Of a DNA stretch of 64,000 bases, positions 35,986-44,931 are shown in pieces. Positions within the stretch are counted from its first letter, which is position 1; each line of letters opens with the position of its first letter. Both the position numbers and the translations under genes were made by a program. This stretch comes from Candidatus Palauibacter scopulicola. Lineage in GTDB: Bacteria > Gemmatimonadota > Gemmatimonadetes > Palauibacterales > Palauibacteraceae. The notes under the pieces are model-generated. The model was not told where the DNA came from. It did not search any database and worked only from the letters and a program-made list of their open reading frames with translations. The stretch is from contig NZ_CANPWG010000062.1 of assembly GCF_947581915.1 (NCBI RefSeq), forward strand, positions 1 to 64,000. Direction: 5' to 3'.

Positions 35986-38900
35986 GCGATCCGGGCGGCC
36001 CGGGCCGCAACGGCGCCGGCGCGGGCGGCAACGGCTCCGGCCCGGATGGCGTCTCGCGGCGACTGCACGAACTCAGCGAGCGGGTGAGCGCGGCGCGTTC
36101 GGCAACCGAGGCCCGCGGCGAGACCTTCTATCCAGGCCCCAGCCGCAACCAACTCGCGGCTTTCCCCCCGCGGGAACGCTGGGACGACTGGGTCGAACTC
36201 GACTCGAAGGCGTGGCCCGAGCGTCGCGAACGGCGCTACATGCTCGTGCCCACGACCTGTTTCAACTGCGAGTCCGCGTGCGGGCTCCTGGCCTACGTCG
36301 ACCGCGACACCCTCCAGGTGCAGAAGTTCGAGGGGAACCCCGAGCATCCCGGCTCCCGCGGCAGGAACTGCGCCAAGGGCCCGGCCACGCTGAACCAGAT
36401 CGTCGACCCCGACCGCGTCCTCTACCCGCTGAAGCGCGCCGGCGAGCGCGGGGAGGGGAAGTGGGTGCGCGTCTCCTGGGAGGAAGCGCTCAACGACATC
36501 TCGGCGCGGATCCGCACGGCCATCGACGAGGGGCGCCAGCGCGAGGTCATGTACCACGTGGGGCGTCCGGGCGAGGACGGGTTCACGGAACGGCTGATCG
36601 CCGCGTGGGGTGTCGACGGCCACAACTCGCACACGAACATCTGCTCGTCGAGCGCGCGCGCCGGCTACCAGTTCTGGCTCGGCATGGACCGCCCCAGCCC
36701 CGACCACGCCCGCGCCGACGTCATCCTCCTCGTGAGTTCGCACCTCGAGGCGGGGCACTACTTCAACCCTCACGCCCAGCGCATCCTGGACGGGGTCAAG
36801 AAGGGGGCGCGGCTCATCGTCTTCGATACGCGCCTCTCGAACACGGCGACACACGCGGATCACTGGCTCCCCACGCAACCCGGGTCCGAGGCCGCCGTCC
36901 TCCTCGCGATCGCGAACCACCTGATCGCGACGGGGGCCTGGAACCGCGACTTCGTCCGGCGCTGGTTCAACTGGGAGGAGTACCTCGCCGCCGAGAAGCC
37001 GGACCTCCCGCGCACCTTCGAGTCGTTCGAGGCCGCCCTCCTCGAGCTGTACGAGGCGTGCACCTTTGAGTGGGCGGCGGAGGAGTCCGGCATCGATGCG
37101 GCGCAGATCCGCGAGGTCGCCGAACTCGTGGCCCGGGCCGGGTCCCGCCTCTCCACGCACAACTGGCGGAGCGCCGCGTCCGGCAACGAGGGCGGCTGGC
37201 AGGTGGCCCGGACCCTCTTCTTTCTCAACGCCCTCACGGGTTCCGTGGCGACCCCCGGCGGCACCTATCCGAGCACGTGGAACAAGTTCATCCCGAAGCC
37301 GATCCGCATGCCGCGGCACCCGGAGCACTGGAACGAACTCACGTGGCCCGACGAGTTTCCGCTGGCGATGTACGAGGTCTCCTTCCTCCTCCCGCACCTC
37401 CTCAGGGAGGGGCGCGGCAAGCTCGACGTCTACTTCACGCGCGTGTACAACCCGGTGTGGACGAACCCGGACGGCTTCGCGTGGATCGAGGCCCTGACCG
37501 ATGAGGAGAAGGTCGGCCTCCATGTCGCGCTCACGCCGACCTGGAACGAGTCCGCCTACTTCGCGGACTACGTCCTTCCCATGGGACACGGGCCCGAGCG
37601 GCACGACCTCCACTCCTACGAGACCCACGACGGCCAGTGGATCGGCTTCCGCCAGCCGGTGCTGCGCTCCGCCCGGGAGCGTCTCGGCGAGCGGGTGGCG
37701 GACACGCGCCACACGAACCCTGGTGAAGTGTGGGAGGAGAACGAGTTCTGGCTCGAGCTCTCCTGGCGCATCGACCCGGACGGCAGCCGCGGCATCCGCG
37801 AGTTCGTGGAGTCGAAGGAGAATCCCGGGCAGCGCCTCACGGTGGACGAGTACTACGCCTGGATGTTCGAGCACTCGGTTCCCGGCCTGCCCGAGGCGGC
37901 GGCGGCGGACGGACGCTCGCCGCTGGACTACATGCGCCGCTACGGCGCCTTCGAGGTCGCGCGCGACATCGGCCCGCTTCACGAGCGGCTCGTTCCGCCC
38001 GAGGAACTCGAGGACGCGCGGGAAGACGAGTTCGGCCGCGTCTACACGCGGGCCCCCGCCTCGGCCGCCGTGAACCTCGCCCCCATGGGCGCCCCCGACC
38101 CGGATCCCGAGGGGCGGCGCCCGGTGGGCGTTCGCGTGGACGACACGATTCGGCGCGGGTTTCCGACCCCGAGCGGCAAGCTGGAGTTCTATTCCCCCAC
38201 GCTGGTCCGCTGGGGCTGGCCCGAGTACGCCGTGCCCGCCTACATCCGGAGCCATGTCCATCCGGCCGCGATGGAGCCGGATCAGATGTGCCTCATCTCC
38301 ACCTTCCGGCTCCCGGTGCAGATCCACACGCGTTCGGCCAACTCCAAGTGGCTGGACGAGATCGCCCACACGAACCCGCTCTGGCTGCATCCGTCCGACG
38401 CGGCGCGGAAGGGGGTGAGGACGGGAGATCTCGTGCGGGTCGAAACCGAGATCGGCTACTTCGTCCTCAAGGCATGGGTGACGGAGGGGATCAAGCCGGG
38501 CGTCGTCGCGTGCAGCCACCACATGGGGCGCTGGAAGCTGGCGGACGCCCCGGGCTCGGGCGCGGAGGCGGGGGAACCGGGGACGGCCGGCCGCGGCGAG
38601 CGGGAAAAGATGGCGGGCCAGCGGCAACTCATGGCGACGGTCTCCCTCACGGGGAAGGACGGCGACTGGAAGCTGTCACGCAAGCAGGGCGCGGCGCCGT
38701 ACGAGACCGACGATCCGGACACGTCGCGGATCTGGTGGACGGACGTGGGCGTCCATCAGAACCTCACCTTCCCGGTGCATCCCGACCCGGTGTCCGGGAT
38801 GCACTGCTGGCACCAGGCAGTGCGCGTGGTCAAGGCCTCGCGGCGCGACCGGCACGGGGATATTCACGTCGACACGGAGCGGTCGCACGAGGTGTACCGG

Positions 38901-39104
38901 AGCTGGCTTGCGAAGACGCGCGGGGCCGTCCGGCACTCTCCCGACGGGACGCGCCGGCCGCACTGGCTCATTCGCCCGCTGCGTCCCGTGCGCACGGCGT
39001 ACGACCTCCCGGAACCGTCCGGCTCGAAGCCGCCGGACGCGGGCTCGCAGGAACCCGATGCGGCGCAACTTGACAGCAAATCGAGCCCCCCATCTACTTC
39101 GTGA
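35982..39104 (+). CDS. Molybdopterin (bis-MGD) oxidoreductase catalytic subunit, DMSO reductase superfamily
   Basis: Catalytic subunit of 1040 residues. An N-terminal [4Fe-4S] cluster is bound by C93, C96, C100 and C130 (CFNCESAC...C). C221 in TNICSSSARAGY sits where formate dehydrogenases and nitrate or polysulfide reductases have the Cys/Sec ligand to Mo. Cofactor-binding patterns RVSWEEALNDI, DTRLSNTATHADHWLP and the C-terminal dinucleotide-binding domain (HTRSANSKWLDEI, ACSHHMGRW) are present. There is no Tat signal: the N-terminus is Gly/Pro-rich, and the one RR lacks a following hydrophobic stretch. With the fused anchor and TorD-like chaperone it forms a three-gene unit. The electron acceptor or donor (sulfur, arsenic or selenium compound, formate, other) cannot be decided by eye. 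Confidence 0.88.
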   Translation: MSDPGGPGRNGAGAGGNGSGPDGVSRRLHELSERVSAARSATEARGETFYPGPSRNQLAAFPPRERWDDWVELDSKAWPERRERRYMLVPTTCFNCESACGLLAYVDRDTLQVQKFEGNPEHPGSRGRNCAKGPATLNQIVDPDRVLYPLKRAGERGEGKWVRVSWEEALNDISARIRTAIDEGRQREVMYHVGRPGEDGFTERLIAAWGVDGHNSHTNICSSSARAGYQFWLGMDRPSPDHARADVILLVSSHLEAGHYFNPHAQRILDGVKKGARLIVFDTRLSNTATHADHWLPTQPGSEAAVLLAIANHLIATGAWNRDFVRRWFNWEEYLAAEKPDLPRTFESFEAALLELYEACTFEWAAEESGIDAAQIREVAELVARAGSRLSTHNWRSAASGNEGGWQVARTLFFLNALTGSVATPGGTYPSTWNKFIPKPIRMPRHPEHWNELTWPDEFPLAMYEVSFLLPHLLREGRGKLDVYFTRVYNPVWTNPDGFAWIEALTDEEKVGLHVALTPTWNESAYFADYVLPMGHGPERHDLHSYETHDGQWIGFRQPVLRSARERLGERVADTRHTNPGEVWEENEFWLELSWRIDPDGSRGIREFVESKENPGQRLTVDEYYAWMFEHSVPGLPEAAAADGRSPLDYMRRYGAFEVARDIGPLHERLVPPEELEDAREDEFGRVYTRAPASAAVNLAPMGAPDPDPEGRRPVGVRVDDTIRRGFPTPSGKLEFYSPTLVRWGWPEYAVPAYIRSHVHPAAMEPDQMCLISTFRLPVQIHTRSANSKWLDEIAHTNPLWLHPSDAARKGVRTGDLVRVETEIGYFVLKAWVTEGIKPGVVACSHHMGRWKLADAPGSGAEAGEPGTAGRGEREKMAGQRQLMATVSLTGKDGDWKLSRKQGAAPYETDDPDTSRIWWTDVGVHQNLTFPVHPDPVSGMHCWHQAVRVVKASRRDRHGDIHVDTERSHEVYRSWLAKTRGAVRHSPDGTRRPHWLIRPLRPVRTAYDLPEPSGSKPPDAGSQEPDAAQLDSKSSPPSTS

Positions 39105-39153
39105 TGTGAACGTGGACAGTGCCGCACGCGCCGCCGGCGCGGGATCCTAGGCC

Positions 39154-40047
39154 ATGGAGCTGTTTCGCGCCCTCGGCGCGCTTCTCGATGGTCCGTGCGG
39201 GGAGAATCGGCTCATCGGCCACCTCCTCGAACTGGGCCCGGTGCCGGACGAGCCCACGCACAACGACCTCTTCCTCTTCCAGCTCTACCCGTACGCCTCC
39301 GCCTTCCTGGGCACGGACGGCCGCATGGGCGGGGAGGCGCGCGACCGCGTCGCCGGCTTCTGGCGCGCGCTCGGGACAACGCCCCCCGAGGATCCGGACC
39401 ACCTGCGCGCCCTGCTGGGCGGCTACGCCTGGCTCGTGGAAGCACAGCAGCGGGGGAACGGCAAGTCCGCCCAGGCCTGTCGCGACGCGCGGCACGCCTT
39501 CCTCTGGGAGCACCTGCTCTCGTGGGTCCTCCCCTTTCTGACGAAGCTGCGGCAGATCGCGCCCCCGTTCTACCGGGAGTGGGCCGACACGCTCGAGGCC
39601 CTCCTCTTCGGCGAGTCGGCCCGCCTCGGGCCGCCGACGCGGCGTCCGCTCGCGCTCCGCGAGGCGAAACCGGTGCCCGACCCGCGCCGGACCGATGGGG
39701 ACAGCTTCTTCAATGCCCTCCTGAGCCCGGTCCGCAGCGGACTTGTCCTCACGCGGGCCGACCTCGCCAGAGCCGCGCGCGATCTCGGCTTCGGTCTCCG
39801 CGTGGGCGAGCGCGCCTACATCCTGCGGTCCATGATGTCGCAGGGGCCGCGCGCGACCCTGGACTGGCTCGCGTGCGAGGCGCGCGACTGGACGCGTCTT
39901 CACGACCGCGGGGGGACCACTGCGCCGGAAGTCGCGGATTTCTGGACGCACCGCGTGACCGCAACGGGTCGCCTCCTCAGCGACCTCAGCGCCGATGTCG
40001 GCGCCGACCTCGACTCCGCACTCAGCGCCGACGTACAGAATGGCTGA
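39154..40047 (+). CDS. TorD/DmsD-family molybdoenzyme maturation chaperone
   Basis: All-helical cytoplasmic chaperone of 297 residues that would bind the molybdenum subunit during cofactor insertion. The N-terminal half shows the TorD-family arrangement: YPYASAFLGTDGRMGGEARDR, then LLGGYAWLVEAQ and the conserved AFLWEHLLSWVLPFL. The C-terminal half is longer than in TorD and includes a repetitive Asp/Ala/Ser tail (LSADVGADLDSALSADV). It follows the catalytic-subunit gene after 49 bp, as expected for a dedicated chaperone, and overlaps the next gene by 8 bp. Many such chaperones work with Tat-exported enzymes; since no Tat signal is visible here, its role is likely cofactor loading only. Confidence 0.8.
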   Translation: MELFRALGALLDGPCGENRLIGHLLELGPVPDEPTHNDLFLFQLYPYASAFLGTDGRMGGEARDRVAGFWRALGTTPPEDPDHLRALLGGYAWLVEAQQRGNGKSAQACRDARHAFLWEHLLSWVLPFLTKLRQIAPPFYREWADTLEALLFGESARLGPPTRRPLALREAKPVPDPRRTDGDSFFNALLSPVRSGLVLTRADLARAARDLGFGLRVGERAYILRSMMSQGPRATLDWLACEARDWTRLHDRGGTTAPEVADFWTHRVTATGRLLSDLSADVGADLDSALSADVQNG

Positions 40048-41299
40048 CGCGGGCGGGAGTCCGCCCCTTCATCCGGGGCGTTTCCGCGCCATCTTCCTTC
40101 TCCTGCTCGTCGTCGGGATCAGCCTCCTCTTCCTCCAGATGATCCGGACGTTCCTGACGGCGCTCTTCCTGGGGGCGATCCTCAGCGGCCTCATGTACCC
40201 GGCCTACCGGACCCTGTGCGGCTGGTTCGGGGGGAGGGAGCGACTGGCCTCCTTCGCCGCGGTCGGACTGTTCGTGATCCTCCTCATCGGGCCGGTCACG
40301 GCGTTCCTCGGCATCGTTGCGAACCAGGCCGTGCACGTCACGCAGACGGCGGGCCCCTGGATCGAGAACATGCAGGCCCAGCTGCGGCAGCCGGGCGGGC
40401 TCGACGAGCTGCTGGACCGGATTCCCTGGCTGGATTCGCTGCGGCCGTACCAGGAGCAGCTCCTCCAGAGGCTGGGCGAAGTCGCGGGGTCCGTCGGCAG
40501 TCTCGCGGTCGACTGGCTCGCCGGCGTCACGACGGCCACCGTGCGGGTCGTCTTCCTCCTGTTGCTGATGCTGTACGCCATGTTCTTCTTCCTGAAGGAC
40601 GGCCGCGGCGTGCTGAACAAGGTCCTCTACTACCTCCCGCTCTCGGACGAAGATGAACGCCGCATGCTCGACCGCTTCGTCTCGGTGACGCGGGCGATGG
40701 TGAAGGGGACGTTTCTCATCGGCATCGTGCAGGGCGCGCTGGCCGGGCTCGCCTTCTGGGTGGTGGGGATTCCGTCCGCCGCCTTCTGGGGCACGGTCAT
40801 GGCGGTCCTCTCGATCGTGCCCGGGATCGGGTCCGCGCTCGTGTGGCTGCCCGCCGCGATCTACCTCCTCGCCGCGGACCAGGTCGCTGGCGGCATCGGG
40901 CTCATCCTGTGGTGCGGCCTCGTGGTGGGGACGCTGGACAACCTCATGCGCCCCTGGCTGGTCGGGCGCGACACCCGGATGCCGGATCTGATGATCCTGC
41001 TCGGCACCCTCGGCGGACTCATCGCCTTCGGCATGGCCGGCGTGCTCATCGGCCCCATCGTCGCGGCGCTCTTCATCACCGTGTGGGAACTCTACGGCGA
41101 GTCGTTCCGCGAGGTCCTGCCGGCCACGGCGTTCGGCGGGTCGGCCGCCGGGGCCGATGCCGTCGAACCGGTGCCGGAGGCCGACGCGGCGCCCGGGCCG
41201 GAAGCCGACGCGGCCGAAGCTGCTGCGCCGGAAGCTTCCCGAACGGAAGCCTCCCGACCGGAAGCCGGCCCGCCGGGAGCCCCCTCCCCGGACGCGTAG
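40040..41299 (+). CDS. AI-2E family (PerM/TqsA-like) membrane transporter
   Basis: Polytopic inner-membrane protein, 419 residues from ATG 40040 (an in-frame ATG at 39995 lies within the repetitive end of the chaperone gene). It has about eight hydrophobic segments, with the family landmarks FLGAILSGLMYPAYR, FFLKDGRGVLNKVLYYLPL, GTFLIGIVQGALAGLAFWVVG and LGTLGGLIAFGMAGVLIGPI. The family includes AI-2 exporters and putative sodium/proton antiporters, so substrate is uncertain. The last 55 residues are an Ala/Pro/Glu repeat (units like PEADA and PEAS), probably disordered. Overlap with the chaperone gene suggests co-transcription more than shared function. Confidence 0.85.
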   Translation: MADAGGSPPLHPGRFRAIFLLLLVVGISLLFLQMIRTFLTALFLGAILSGLMYPAYRTLCGWFGGRERLASFAAVGLFVILLIGPVTAFLGIVANQAVHVTQTAGPWIENMQAQLRQPGGLDELLDRIPWLDSLRPYQEQLLQRLGEVAGSVGSLAVDWLAGVTTATVRVVFLLLLMLYAMFFFLKDGRGVLNKVLYYLPLSDEDERRMLDRFVSVTRAMVKGTFLIGIVQGALAGLAFWVVGIPSAAFWGTVMAVLSIVPGIGSALVWLPAAIYLLAADQVAGGIGLILWCGLVVGTLDNLMRPWLVGRDTRMPDLMILLGTLGGLIAFGMAGVLIGPIVAALFITVWELYGESFREVLPATAFGGSAAGADAVEPVPEADAAPGPEADAAEAAAPEASRTEASRPEAGPPGAPSPDA

Positions 41300-41317
41300 C
41301 CCGACCGGCCGAACGGC

Positions 41318-42709
41318 ATGAGCGCGAGCCTGCTCGACCGACTGCGCGAGAGCGGCGCGGCGCTCTCCCGTGTCACGGAACGCTGGGTGCCCGACGCCTG
41401 GGTGATCCTCATGTCGCTGACGGTGGTCGCACTCCTCCTGGCGGTCACCGGCGGCGGCGCCTCGATCCCGGAGGCGGGGCTGGCGTGGGGCGCGGGCGTG
41501 TGGACGCTGCTCGAGCTCGCGATGCAGTTCTCCATCGCCATGGTTGCCGCCCACGCGTGCGCCTCGTCGCCCCCGGTCTACCGGTTGCTCGACCGCCTCG
41601 CGGGCTGCCCGAACCCGGAGCGCCCCGCCCAGGCCGTCGCCCTCGCCGCCGGGTTCTCCATGACGGTCGGCTACCTAAACTGGGCGTTCGGGCTCGTCGG
41701 TTCCGCGCTCTTCGTCCCGTTCATACTCAAGCGCAACCCGCGCGCGGACGTGCGCCTCGTGATCGCCGCCGCCTACATGGGCATCGGGACCGTGTGGCAG
41801 TCCGGCCTCTCCAGCTCCGCCCCGCTCATCATGGCCACCCCCGGCAACCCCCTGCTTGAGCCGGGGACCGGCGCGCCCGTCGTGGACCGCCTCTATCCGG
41901 TCACCGAGACGCTCTTCAACCCCTTCAATCTCGCGTACGCCGCCGCCATGCTGCTCGTCGGCCTCGTCGCCGCCATGGCGCTCCACCCGCACCGCGACGC
42001 CGTCACCCTCACGGAGGCGGAGGTCGACGAGATCCTCCCCGCGCCCCCGCCGCGCGCTGAGGCCGGGACGACGCCCGCCGAGCGGCTCGACCGCTTCCGC
42101 GGCTGGTCGCTCCTCGCCGCCCTCCTGTTCGCGTACCCGCTCGCCCACTCCATCCTCACGCGGGGCTTCGGCGCGAGTTGGACGATCAACGCCTACAACA
42201 CGGTGTTCCTCGTCCTCGCGATCGTCCTCCACGGCCGCCCGACGTCGTTCCTGCGCGCCTGCCGCGACGGCGTGGGCGCCGCGTGGGGGATCATCCTCCA
42301 GTTCCCGTTTTACGCCGGCATCTTCGGCCTCATCCAGAACACGAACCTCGGCGGCTGGCTCGGCGAGCAGTTCGCCGCGGTCGCCACGACGCGGCTCTAC
42401 CCCCTCGTGGTCTACGTCTATTCGGGGATCATGAGCATGTTCATCCCCTCGGCGGGCTCCAAGTGGATGATCGAGGCGCCGTACGTGATCCCCGCCGGGG
42501 AGGCCCTCGACGTCTCCGTCATGACCGTGCTCCTCGCCTACGCGTATGGGGACTCCGCCTTCAACCTCATCCACCCGTTCTGGGCGCTCCCCATCCTCGC
42601 CGTGACGCGGCGCCGCTTCGGCGAGATCTTCGGCTACGCCTTCCTCCTCTGGCTGGCGACGATCCTCCTCGGGGTCGCGACCATGCTCGTGATCCCGATC
42701 CGCTGGTGA
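41318..42709 (+). CDS. atoE: Short-chain fatty acid transporter, AtoE family
   Basis: Inner-membrane carrier of 463 residues for short-chain fatty acids such as acetoacetate or butyrate. Landmarks include RWVPDAWVILMSLTVVAL near the start, LAAGFSMTVGYLNWAFGLVG, IGTVWQSGLSSSAPLIMATPGN and SGIMSMFIPSAGSKWMIEAPYV, with about ten membrane helices. Length and pattern agree with the AtoE/TIGR00366 family. Starts 19 bp after the AI-2E-type gene. No acetoacetate or butyrate catabolic genes are visible nearby, so the physiological link is not apparent. Confidence 0.87.
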   Translation: MSASLLDRLRESGAALSRVTERWVPDAWVILMSLTVVALLLAVTGGGASIPEAGLAWGAGVWTLLELAMQFSIAMVAAHACASSPPVYRLLDRLAGCPNPERPAQAVALAAGFSMTVGYLNWAFGLVGSALFVPFILKRNPRADVRLVIAAAYMGIGTVWQSGLSSSAPLIMATPGNPLLEPGTGAPVVDRLYPVTETLFNPFNLAYAAAMLLVGLVAAMALHPHRDAVTLTEAEVDEILPAPPPRAEAGTTPAERLDRFRGWSLLAALLFAYPLAHSILTRGFGASWTINAYNTVFLVLAIVLHGRPTSFLRACRDGVGAAWGIILQFPFYAGIFGLIQNTNLGGWLGEQFAAVATTRLYPLVVYVYSGIMSMFIPSAGSKWMIEAPYVIPAGEALDVSVMTVLLAYAYGDSAFNLIHPFWALPILAVTRRRFGEIFGYAFLLWLATILLGVATMLVIPIRW

Positions 42710-42749
42710 CGCTCATGAAGCCCGTAACGCCCGTGCCCCCCGTGATCAC

Positions 42750-43247
42750 ATGAAGACCCTGCTCATCCTCCGGCACGCGAAGTCCTCCTGGGACCACCCC
42801 GGCCTCCGCGACCACGACCGCCCGCTGAACCCTCGCGGCCGCCGCGACGCCCCCCGCATGGGACGCTTCCTCGCGGAACGGGACCTCGTGCCCGACCGCA
42901 TCGTGAGTTCGACCGCCGTCCGCGCGCGCACCACGGCGGAACTCGCGGCGGCGGAGTTCGGCGAGGCTGTGGAGATCGAGACGACGCACGACCTCTACGG
43001 CGCCTCTCCCGACGGCTACATCGAGGTCGCGGAGGCGATGGGGGGAACGGGGGAGCGCCTCATGCTCGTCGGGCACAACCCGGGCATCACCTCCCTCGTC
43101 TGGCACCTGACGGGCGAAGGCGAGTACATGCCGACCGCCGCCCTCGCCGCCGTGGAACTGGACATCGAAGACTGGTCGGAACTCGGTTCGGCCCGCCGCG
43201 GCCGCCTCGCCGGCCTCTGGCGCCCCAAGGCCCTCCCCCCCGGCTAA
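42750..43247 (+). CDS. sixA: SixA-type histidine phosphatase
   Basis: Small phosphohistidine phosphatase of the histidine phosphatase superfamily, 165 residues. The RHA(K) motif is in LILRHAKSSWDHP, where H8 would be the phospho-accepting residue; a second catalytic His lies in LVGHNPGIT near residue 110. SSTAVRARTTAE provides the Arg of the phosphate pocket. SixA acts on the HPt domain of some kinases; the partner here is unknown. It is the last gene of this plus-strand group and converges with the minus-strand propeller gene across a 57 bp gap that has no obvious terminator. Confidence 0.87.
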   Translation: MKTLLILRHAKSSWDHPGLRDHDRPLNPRGRRDAPRMGRFLAERDLVPDRIVSSTAVRARTTAELAAAEFGEAVEIETTHDLYGASPDGYIEVAEAMGGTGERLMLVGHNPGITSLVWHLTGEGEYMPTAALAAVELDIEDWSELGSARRGRLAGLWRPKALPPG

Positions 43248-43304
43248 CGTCCCAAGGCCATAGGAGAAGAACGGCCAGGGTCGCCGTTGCTCCAGAGGTT
43301 CCGA

Positions 43305-44342
43305 TCAGCAGCTTCGGCGGGAAGGGGAAGTCTCTGTATCGAGCCGCAGGCGCGCCACGTGCTCGATGTCGAGGTGGCCGGACGCCACTACATGGATGAC
43401 GCCGGCAGAGCCGACCTCGGTCACCGTCACAGCGTAGGGTACGGAGGCGGCACCGAGGTACACACCGCAGTTGTCCAGTACATCCCAGATCGACTCGTCG
43501 GGGTCGGCGGCGCGTCTCGCCCAGATCCAGCCCTCGGGTGAAATGTCCAGTTCTGCCAGATCCTTCCGCGGGATATCGAACGTGCCGAGCGTATCACCTG
43601 CGATGGACACCTCATGTAGCCGGGGTTCCTTGGGATCGGCCAGCCATACCGTACCCGCAGGTGAGATCGACCAGGCGATGTGGTCGCGTTCAGGTGCCAG
43701 GAAGTTGATGGTCAGAGTGTTCCCGCCCGATGTGTCGGTCCGCGGCGAACCTCTCTGAATCAGGGCCCGCGTATCGAGATGGAGCGTGTCGCCCGATACC
43801 ACATAACCCGTCGTATCCCGGCCACGTGCCACGTAGCTGTACACTGAATCGCCGGGAACTCTGTACTGCTGTTCGTACACGCGACCTTCCTTGTCGACAG
43901 CCACTACCACACCGGTCGGAGAACCCCGTTCGCTAAAGCTCGGCACATGCGTATCCCGCGAATACTCCGCACCGAGCGAATCCAGCACTGACAGAAACCT
44001 CCTGTCGTCAATCCACAGCCGAGCGCGACTCGCGTCCCAGGTCACCCGAGCGGGGAATTGGGGCCTGTGTCGCCTCTCGCCGGGACCCTCGCCCTCCGGT
44101 GCGAGCCGACGGATGAAACGACCCTCGCCGTCGAACAGTCGCACGTCCTTCCAGCCGGGGTCGAGCACGTAGATGCGACCGAAGGAATCGATCGCGAGAT
44201 CGTGGATGTCGGCGAACACGTCGGGTCCCGACCCGTCAACGCGTCCGAGACGTAACTCCTGAACCAGATGCAACTCGCCGGTCTGAGCGGCAGCCGAGGC
44301 CGCCCAGACCAGCGAAACAAACGCTACCGACACACGCAGCAT
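43305..44342 (-). CDS. Secreted six-bladed beta-propeller (NHL-like) protein
   Basis: Secreted protein of 345 residues. The first 19 residues form a signal peptide (MLRVSVAFVSLVWAASAAAQ). The mature part shows repeating propeller blades, e.g. HDLAIDSFGRIYVLDPG, RLFDGEGRFIRRLAPEGEGPGE and ISPAGTVWLADPKEPRLHEVS. The pattern is that of 6-bladed propeller proteins common in Gemmatimonadota and Bacteroidota. Start ATG 44342 follows the stop of the upstream gene by one base. Ligand binding or a sensor role is possible; no catalytic motif is seen. Less G+C-rich codon use than its neighbours is noticeable. Confidence 0.75.
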   Translation of the reverse strand: MLRVSVAFVSLVWAASAAAQTGELHLVQELRLGRVDGSGPDVFADIHDLAIDSFGRIYVLDPGWKDVRLFDGEGRFIRRLAPEGEGPGERRHRPQFPARVTWDASRARLWIDDRRFLSVLDSLGAEYSRDTHVPSFSERGSPTGVVVAVDKEGRVYEQQYRVPGDSVYSYVARGRDTTGYVVSGDTLHLDTRALIQRGSPRTDTSGGNTLTINFLAPERDHIAWSISPAGTVWLADPKEPRLHEVSIAGDTLGTFDIPRKDLAELDISPEGWIWARRAADPDESIWDVLDNCGVYLGAASVPYAVTVTEVGSAGVIHVVASGHLDIEHVARLRLDTETSPSRRSC

Positions 44343-44343
44343 C

Positions 44344-44931
44344 TCAGTGCACCCTCGGGGTGAGTGTGATCGAGAGGGTGTAGACGAGGTCGTCGAGGGG
44401 GGAGTCGTCGCCGCCGCCGGAGTTTGCGGCGAGGTGGAGGACGACCGGGGCGTCCGCGTCGGGGGCGCGCCATTCGAAGGTCCACTCCGCGACGCCGTCC
44501 GTCGGCGTGGAGCCGGCTCGGGTGTGCTGGACGTATTCGGTGCCGTTCTCACCTCGCACGACGGTGACGCGGTCGTCGAGCGGTCGGATCTCACCGGCCC
44601 CAGCCCCCCGGCGCTCTCCCTCGTTGAAACGGAACGACGCCTGGAAGCCGGCGGCGAGCATGTCGAAGCTCTCGAAACGGATCGTCACCGGGTGGCGCTG
44701 TCCCGGACGGTAGCCGCCGTCGAGTCCGACCACCTGCAGCGTGGACCCCGGTTGGTTGAGCGGAGCGCCGAAGTGACAGGTGGCGCAGGTCGGCTCCCCG
44801 AAGCCGCCCGTGTGGCCCGGAGGCGGCCCCTCGATTTCCGCGGTCGGGCTCGCGGCGGGGACTCCGGCCGCCGATGCCAGCGCGAGGAGGCCCGCGGCGC
44901 AGAGCGCGGCCGCGGGCCCCGGCGGGGACAT
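44344..44931 (-). CDS. Secreted choice-of-anchor V domain protein with one CxxCH heme motif
   Basis: Secreted protein of 195 residues with a signal peptide (residues 1-27, CAAGLLALASAAGVPAAS). The mature N-terminus, PPPGHTGGFGEPTCATCHFG, has the Pro/Gly pattern plus C49/C52/H53, a c-type heme-binding motif as found in choice-of-anchor V proteins. The rest is a Reelin-like beta-sandwich. The start codon overlaps the stop of the Vgb-like gene upstream. Cytochrome-type heme attachment is likely if a maturation system is present. It may donate electrons to, or cap, an outer-surface complex with the flanking propellers; this is inference. Confidence 0.72.
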   Translation of the reverse strand: MSPPGPAAALCAAGLLALASAAGVPAASPTAEIEGPPPGHTGGFGEPTCATCHFGAPLNQPGSTLQVVGLDGGYRPGQRHPVTIRFESFDMLAAGFQASFRFNEGERRGAGAGEIRPLDDRVTVVRGENGTEYVQHTRAGSTPTDGVAEWTFEWRAPDADAPVVLHLAANSGGGDDSPLDDLVYTLSITLTPRVH

